IMG/VR virus record: IMGVR_UViG_3300028298_000029
Coordinates: 1-25,918 of that record
DNA length: 25,918 bases
Source: a virus
Reading direction: 5' to 3' (one strand)
A program made the position numbers and the translations under genes. This document shows positions 22,873 to 25,918 of the stretch, in pieces (position 1 is the stretch's first letter; every line of letters begins with the position of its first letter). The notes below the pieces were generated by a model. That model did not search any database. It was not told where the DNA came from and saw only the letters and a list, made by a program, of their open reading frames with translations.

Positions 22873-23447
22873 CCATATTACTAAAGTATTGGAAACCTAT
22901 TTTAATCCTGTTACTTTTTATCGGGTTGGGACTGACTTTTAACACGGTCGTTAAACTTCGTGCCGACAATAACCGATTGAAAGCAAACCAGGAGAATTTA
23001 ACCGCTTTGCATGATCGGGAATTAACCCTGAGCAAAAAGGAATACAACGACCTGAACACTGTTTGGAAAACCAAACTTGATGATGTGCTAAAGGATAATG
23101 AGATTAAGCTCCGCAACGTTCAACAGGCTACCGTTATCCAGACTGTATTCAGAGACACTGGATCAACGAAGATAATTTACAAGGACGTTATTCAACTCCC
23201 TGATAAATCGTTTAAAATACCCGTATCAGTGGCGGAGGAATGTTGGGGAATGAAAGGTTTCGTTAATTCAACCGATCCAAATTCGCAGTTAGAGATAACC
23301 GAACGCACCGGATTAAACTCTGTTCAACTGATTGTCGTTCGAAAACGGTTTTTAGGGGTCCTTTGGTTCAACGGCAAAACGGATTTTAAAGCCTTTAGTG
23401 ATTGTGGTAATGTGGACGTGACAAAGATCAATTTTCAGAAAAAATAA
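22869..23447 (+). CDS. Spanin-like (i-spanin type) membrane protein
   Basis: The 192-residue protein has an N-terminal membrane anchor (about residues 9-27), a coiled coil rich in Lys, Asn and Leu (about 30-85), and a beta-rich C-terminal domain (about 95-190). This is the build of inner-membrane spanins that help disrupt the outer membrane after endolysin action. It closes the lysis cassette and is followed by a strong terminator. No separate outer-membrane lipoprotein gene was found nested within it. Confidence 0.7.
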   Translation: MTILLKYWKPILILLLFIGLGLTFNTVVKLRADNNRLKANQENLTALHDRELTLSKKEYNDLNTVWKTKLDDVLKDNEIKLRNVQQATVIQTVFRDTGSTKIIYKDVIQLPDKSFKIPVSVAEECWGMKGFVNSTDPNSQLEITERTGLNSVQLIVVRKRFLGVLWFNGKTDFKAFSDCGNVDVTKINFQKK

Positions 23448-23483
23448 ACCTGCTTTCTTTTCGTTTTTTCATTTCTTTCTTTA

Positions 23484-23517
23484 GGAGTGCTGGCATTTGG
23501 CTGGCACTCTTTTTTTT
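23484..23517 (+). terminator. Intrinsic terminator of the late operon
   Basis: GAGTGC (23485-23490) pairs with GCACTC (23504-23509), with a 13-base loop and a run of eight T residues directly after the stem. It lies 40 bases after the spanin stop and separates the late genes from the small-RNA region. Confidence 0.8.
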
Positions 23518-23527
23518 AAAAAAATGT

Positions 23528-23555
23528 TTTGGTATTAAATAATATTGTATATTTG
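23528..23555 (+). promoter_or_regulatory. Promoter for the candidate small RNA
   Basis: An exact TATATTTG (-7 box) lies at 23548-23555, with TTTG at 23528-23531 upstream. The spacer is 16 bases, shorter than the usual ~19-21. Transcription would begin near 23561, just before the first stem of the RNA. Confidence 0.5.
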
Positions 23556-23560
23556 TACTG

Positions 23561-23655
23561 TTGATGTCGGGTCAATAGAGAAACGAAATTGGATCGAAAA
23601 GGTCTAAAAACTACCGCTGGAATGATGCCCGACACTTCACTTCAGCGGTTTTTTT
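23561..23655 (+). ncRNA. Candidate pseudoknot small RNA with its own terminator
   Basis: Two 7-bp helices are interleaved: TGTCGGG (23565-23571) with CCCGACA (23628-23634), and ACCGCTG (23613-23619) with CAGCGGT (23643-23649). The order A-B-A'-B' is a pseudoknot. B/B' also forms an intrinsic terminator with a seven-T tail (23649-23655). The A-rich linker (23572-23612) is 41 bases, and the other two connectors are 8 bases each. The element lies between a terminator and a promoter-bearing gap, and no convincing protein frame covers it. The RNA would be about 95 nt and abundant if the promoter is active. Its target is unknown. Confidence 0.65.
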
Positions 23656-23955
23656 ATTATCAAAAATTCGGGTTTTTGATACAGTTTTTCCCGCTGCTGA
23701 TTATATCGAGCAAAATCCAAAACAAAGGTGATTTAGTCAAACAGGAAACGCCAGAGGGTGCAATGTTTAAACCGACAACATCCGACTTGAATAGTTTTAA
23801 AGTTTCCTGCGATTCTGAAAACGGTAAAATCCGTCTACTGGAGTAGTTCAAGGCAGAGTTACTAAATTACAGTTAAATTTGATTTAACTCCATCCTTAGA
23901 TTATTCAAGGATAAAAGGTTTCTTTTCCCTAAACTAAACTGATCAAATATAATTG
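23656..23955. other. Non-coding region with clustered hairpins
   Basis: No convincing gene is seen on either strand. There are several perfect inverted repeats. ATCAAAAA/TTTTTGAT (23659-23666/23673-23680) closes a 6-base loop. CAGGAAAC/GTTTCCTG (23742-23749/23802-23809) encloses 52 bases. CTAC-TGGA-GTAG spans 23835-23846, GTTAAAT-TTG-ATTTAAC spans 23872-23888, and TCCTT/AAGGA spans 23893-23911. The density suggests a second structured RNA or a regulatory hub upstream of the accessory operon. Confidence 0.45.
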
Positions 23956-23961
23956 CAAAAC

Positions 23962-23975
23962 ATGTTGTACAACAT
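23962..23975. promoter_or_regulatory. Palindromic operator candidate, site 4 (perfect)
   Basis: ATGTTGTACAACAT is a perfect 14-bp palindrome, one base different from site 1 (347) and sharing its half-site ACAACAT with site 2 (380). Its spacing to the downstream promoter equals that of site 2 to the left promoter. Confidence 0.65.
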
Positions 23976-23984
23976 ATAAAATAA

Positions 23985-24016
23985 TTAGGTAATATGTAAT
24001 ATATGTATCATATTTA
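23985..24016 (+). promoter_or_regulatory. Promoter for the pentapeptide/accessory operon
   Basis: TTAG at 23985-23988 and CATATTTA at 24009-24016 lie 20 bases apart, each near the Bacteroidota TTTG / TAnnTTTG elements. The 25-bp stretch TAATATATGTAT-C-ATATTTACATCA repeats that near 415-439 with a single change. The leader to the ATG at 24099 is about 75 bases. Confidence 0.5.
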
Positions 24017-24098
24017 CATCAGTTAAGAAACAATTAAAAAACGACAAAGGGGCGATATTCTATTTTTTAATATTTATTCACAATAATTTGAAACGAAA

Positions 24099-24746
24099 AT
24101 GAAAACGAAAATCGAGATTAAATCTATTTGGGGTTCAGTATTGTTTTCACATGAAAAAGAAGACAACACAATTAAAGATACTTTGCAGGGAGCCAATTTG
24201 CGGGAAGCCAATTTGCAGGGAGCCGATTTGCAGGAAGCCGATTTGCAGGGAGCCGATTTGCAGGGAGCCGATTTGCAGGGAGCCGATTTGCAGGAAGCCG
24301 ATTTGCAGGGAGCCGATTTGCAGGAAGCCGATTTGCAGGGAGCCGATTTGCAGGGAGCCGATTTGCAGGGAGCCGATTTGCAGGGAGCCGATTTGCGGGA
24401 AGCCGATTTGCAGGGAGCCGATTTGCAGGGAGCCGATTTGCAGGGAGCCGATTTGCAGGGAGCCAATTTGCGGGAAGCCGATTTGCAGGGAGCCAATTTG
24501 CAGGGAGCCAATTTGCAGGGAGCCGATTTGGATATGTGTGCTTATTCTTTATCATGTGCCAGTCTAAAATTCAAGTCAGATTTGCGAATCAGAACACAAA
24601 TGGCATTTCATTTTGCTTCACTAATTGCAAATGCCGATCAGGAAAACGTAACAGACGTAGAAAGAAAAATCTATTCTACAATGCTTGAGTATGTCAATCG
24701 GTTTCATCGGACAGACGTTGCCAAACTTCCAACATTAGAGCCATAA
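24099..24746 (+). CDS. Pentapeptide-repeat protein
   Basis: The 215-residue protein has a 28-residue N-terminal part (MKTKIEIKSIWGSVLFSHEK...), then 23 consecutive pentapeptides of the form L-(Q/R)-(G/E)-A-(D/N) at residues 29-143, and a 72-residue helical C-terminus ending HRTDVAKLPTLEP. Pentapeptide arrays form a right-handed quadrilateral beta helix. Some family members mimic DNA and bind gyrase, but the function of phage members with such a C-terminal domain is unknown. It is the first gene after the palindrome/promoter module, so it is probably expressed early or under the same repressor as the left operon. Confidence 0.85.
   Translation: MKTKIEIKSIWGSVLFSHEKEDNTIKDTLQGANLREANLQGADLQEADLQGADLQGADLQGADLQEADLQGADLQEADLQGADLQGADLQGADLQGADLREADLQGADLQGADLQGADLQGANLREADLQGANLQGANLQGADLDMCAYSLSCASLKFKSDLRIRTQMAFHFASLIANADQENVTDVERKIYSTMLEYVNRFHRTDVAKLPTLEP
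24183..24527 (+). repeat. 15-bp tandem repeat array (23 units)
   Basis: The unit TTGCAGGGAGCCGAT is repeated 23 times in frame. Only three base positions vary: CAG/CGG, GGA/GAA and GAT/AAT. All synonymous third positions are constant, so the array has been homogenised or expanded recently. The same repeat keeps long frames open on both strands (reading PICRE, PCKSA and NRLPA units), which are not considered genes. Confidence 0.92.
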
Positions 24747-24810
24747 AAAAAGCAGCAGAGATTTTAACAGCATTTTTGATCTTTTTATTAACCTTTTTAT
24801 TGTTACAGAT

Positions 24811-25023
24811 ATGACAGCAACAGTATCACAAAACGAGGCCATCAAAGCACATTTACTCAGCGGTAAAAGCCTGACAAGTTTGGAAGCTCTTTATAAATTC
24901 TCATGTCTCCGATTAGGTGCAAGAATTTGGGAACTGAAAAAACAAGGGATGAACATTAAGCCTGAGTTCATCGAAATCAACGGAAAGCACATTGTTAAAT
25001 ATTCATTAAACTTTTTATCATGA
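24811..25023 (+). CDS. Small helix-turn-helix protein (HTH_39-like)
   Basis: The 70-residue protein reads TVSQNEAIKAHLLSGKSLTS, LEALYKFSCLRLGARIWELK, then KQGMNIKPEFIEINGKHIVKYSL. It closely follows the pattern of the HTH_39 helix-turn-helix family found in Bacteroidota phages and mobile elements (QN-x-I-x-x-L-x-x-G-x-S-x-T-x-x-E-A..RL-x-x-R-I-x-x-L). It is a DNA-binding candidate and could act on the palindromic sites in this window, though the fold is often monomeric. It overlaps the next gene by four bases (ATGA). Confidence 0.75.
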   Translation: MTATVSQNEAIKAHLLSGKSLTSLEALYKFSCLRLGARIWELKKQGMNIKPEFIEINGKHIVKYSLNFLS

Positions 25024-25184
25024 CAGACAGCAGAGGACCAAAGCCAAAACCAGCCGGACAGACGGTTAAAAACGTCACTATCTACGTCAAAGAACTCGAC
25101 ATAATCGCACTGGGCGGGATCGTTCGGGTACGGATGATCGTAAAGGACTTCATTGCAAACGAACTTAAAAAACTTCAGCCATGA
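25020..25184 (+). CDS. 54-residue basic protein, possible ribbon-helix-helix regulator
   Basis: This small frame encodes MTDSRGPKPKPAGQTVKNVT followed by IYVKELDIIALGGIVRVRMI and VKDFIANELKKLQP. The basic N-terminus, a beta strand (KNVTIYV) and two helices match a ribbon-helix-helix layout. Similar GPKPK-start proteins occur beside HTH_39 genes in Bacteroidota phages. It overlaps both neighbours by four bases, which supports translation. Ribbon-helix-helix proteins are obligate dimers that bind palindromes, so it is a reasonable candidate for the ATGTT-N4-AACAT sites. This is inference. Confidence 0.65.
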   Translation: MTDSRGPKPKPAGQTVKNVTIYVKELDIIALGGIVRVRMIVKDFIANELKKLQP

Positions 25185-25411
25185 AAAAAATAATATGGTG
25201 GATGTGTTACCTGTTAATTTGCGCTTCTTGGTTCTGTTTAGGACTTAAGATAAATAAAGACAAAAACGATGACCTGATTAGGCTTACTTTTAAAAATGGG
25301 TACTACAAAGGAGCATTAAGCCAATGGAACAAAGAAGGAAATTATAGCATGCTTCGTTGCCAATTCAAAATCGACTCAATTTATTTTGAAAATACTTACA
25401 TTAAAAACTAA
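25181..25411 (+). CDS. Small membrane-anchored protein
   Basis: The 76-residue protein has an N-terminal hydrophobic segment (MKKIIWWMCYLLICASWFCL, about residues 4-22). A polar domain of about 50 residues follows, containing NGYYKGALSQWNKEG and CQFKIDSIYFEN. It could be an uncleaved anchor; no lipobox is convincing, though cysteines are present in the hydrophobic part. No family is recognised. It overlaps the preceding gene by four bases and belongs to the same operon. Confidence 0.6.
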   Translation: MKKIIWWMCYLLICASWFCLGLKINKDKNDDLIRLTFKNGYYKGALSQWNKEGNYSMLRCQFKIDSIYFENTYIKN

Positions 25412-25415
25412 ACAA

Positions 25416-25652
25416 ATGACAGCACTATTAGCAGCACTATTCTTTTTTATCCTATCGTTATCCTGTTACGTTGTCTATCAGCTTCAGGTTGAAAAAAACA
25501 AGCGTAAACAGCACGAAAGCGAAACCAGGAAGCTACTCAGGAACCAAGACCCTGACGACATTAGAGACCGTAAGATGATCGAAGAGGTCAGAAAGTACAA
25601 ATGGAATCATGAATTTGATGAAACAAAGTACAGCGATGAAGTCTACCGGTAA
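25416..25652 (+). CDS. Small single-pass membrane protein
   Basis: The 78-residue protein has one N-terminal membrane helix (TALLAALFFFILSLSCYVVY) followed by a highly charged cytoplasm-type tail of about 55 residues (QVEKNKRKQHESETRKLLRN). The ATG at 25416 is chosen. A longer version starting at a TTG (25386) would overlap the upstream gene. No function can be assigned. The stop is directly followed by the inverted-repeat region that brackets the next start. Confidence 0.6.
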   Translation: MTALLAALFFFILSLSCYVVYQLQVEKNKRKQHESETRKLLRNQDPDDIRDRKMIEEVRKYKWNHEFDETKYSDEVYR

Positions 25653-25658
25653 CGTATG

Positions 25659-25768
25659 GTGGTATGGTTAGTTGGGGATTAGAGACCGACAACCTATCCA
25701 CCGAGTATAAACTTAATAAATTGATATAATGACGAATAACGCAGAAAAACCCCAATTAACTATACCAC
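25659..25768 (+). promoter_or_regulatory. Long-range RNA helix around the last gene's start
   Basis: GTGGTATGGTTAGTTGGGG (25659-25677) pairs along 19 bases without interruption to CCCCAATTAACTATACCAC (25750-25768), with two G-U wobbles. The loop of 72 bases contains the ATG at 25729. A competing shorter stem GGTGG/CCACC (25658-25662/25698-25702) uses the same 5' strand. This looks like a translation-control switch. There is no T tract. Confidence 0.55.
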
Positions 25769-25918
25769 GTGTTATCGGCTGCTTTTCTCATCGTGATTTG
25801 TGTTTTAAGGCTGCAAAATACCTTAGAAATAAAGGAATACAGCCATTTCATAAAAGCCAATACGTTGTTTGCGAATTGGAAAGAGTTGGAGAAAGCCCAG
25901 ATGCTTTTGGTTTTGGTG
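25729..25918 (+). CDS. Truncated gene, possible PD-(D/E)XK nuclease (5' part only)
   Basis: The frame starts at ATG 25729 and runs off the window, giving 63 residues: PQLTIPRVIGCFSHRDLCFK, then AAKYLRNKGIQPFHKSQYVV and CELERVGESPDAFGFG. The final VGESPDAFGFG resembles the first catalytic segment (G-x-x-PD-x-x-G) of PD-(D/E)XK nucleases of the kind with a later E-x-K motif (MmcB-like or phage endonucleases). The second motif would lie beyond the window, so the call cannot be confirmed here. The inverted repeat at 25659-25768 covers its start. Confidence 0.5.
   Translation, partial: MTNNAEKPQLTIPRVIGCFSHRDLCFKAAKYLRNKGIQPFHKSQYVVCELERVGESPDAFGFG

Noticed and set aside
23589-23846. 85-residue frame from a TTG over the small-RNA region
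   Set aside because: It has a non-ATG start and no family resemblance, and it crosses the pseudoknot and its terminator. Structured RNA explains the region better.
24183-24527. CRISPR-like tandem repeats
   Set aside because: The repeats are 15 bp, contiguous and in coding frame with no spacers. They are pentapeptide codons.
24074-24555. Long frames on the minus strand and in another plus frame over the pentapeptide array
   Set aside because: They exist only because the 15-bp unit lacks stops in several frames. They read monotonous units with no plausible ends or neighbours.
24747-24810. Hydrophobic frame KKAAEILTAFLIFLLTFLLL before the HTH gene
   Set aside because: It looks like a membrane peptide but has no usable start codon. 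An ATT or internal TTG would be needed.
1-25918. Integrase, attachment sites, tRNA genes
   Set aside because: None was recognised on either strand, so prophage status cannot be claimed from this window.

Overview
The window is a late-gene block of a tailed phage (siphovirus) of the Bacteroidota, with small early-type or accessory genes at both ends. Every supported gene is on the + strand. The host assignment rests on four things: gaps between operons carry TAnnTTTG boxes of the Bacteroidota sigma-factor type; starts are A-rich and mostly lack Shine-Dalgarno sequences; signal peptides end in A/G|Q; and the structural proteins resemble Bacteroidota siphophage families. No integrase, repressor of known type, replication gene, reverse transcriptase, tRNA or CRISPR is visible, so the window does not show whether the phage is temperate.

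Layout. Positions 1-1525 hold five small genes behind a palindromic operator/promoter module and a three-way-junction RNA. Positions 1669-7295 are the packaging and head block: small terminase, large terminase, HK97-type portal, Mu F-like minor head protein, prohead protease, and major capsid protein with an N-terminal scaffold. Positions 7338-9425 hold an exported protein of unknown role, a small protein and the head-tail connector, gp10-like and tail-terminator proteins. Positions 9444-12955 hold two paralogous tail-tube-like proteins, the tail assembly chaperones G and G-T (joined by a -1 frameshift on nine A residues) and the tape measure protein. Positions 12956-20773 are the tail tip and fibres: a tail-tip protein, an S74 self-cleaving fibre-like protein with a signal peptide, another exported protein, a 14-residue-repeat stalk protein and a large mosaic receptor-binding candidate. 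Positions 20773-23447 are small membrane proteins and the lysis cassette (HExxH membrane protein, GH24 endolysin, holin, spanin-like protein), ending in a terminator.

Positions 23448-24098 appear non-coding. They contain a candidate small RNA with its own promoter box, an interleaved (pseudoknot) pair of stems and an intrinsic terminator, followed by further hairpins and a second copy of the left-end operator/promoter module. Positions 24099-25918 form an accessory/early operon: a pentapeptide-repeat protein made of near-identical 15-bp units, an HTH protein, a small possible ribbon-helix-helix protein, two small membrane proteins and a truncated gene that may encode a PD-(D/E)XK nuclease. 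That last gene sits beneath an unusually long inverted repeat.

The most unusual items are the pseudoknot RNA (23561-23655), the 19-bp long-range helix bracketing the last gene's start (25659-25768), the shared palindrome/promoter module at both ends, the structured leader at 758-824, and the group of Sec-signal-bearing proteins inside the virion gene block.
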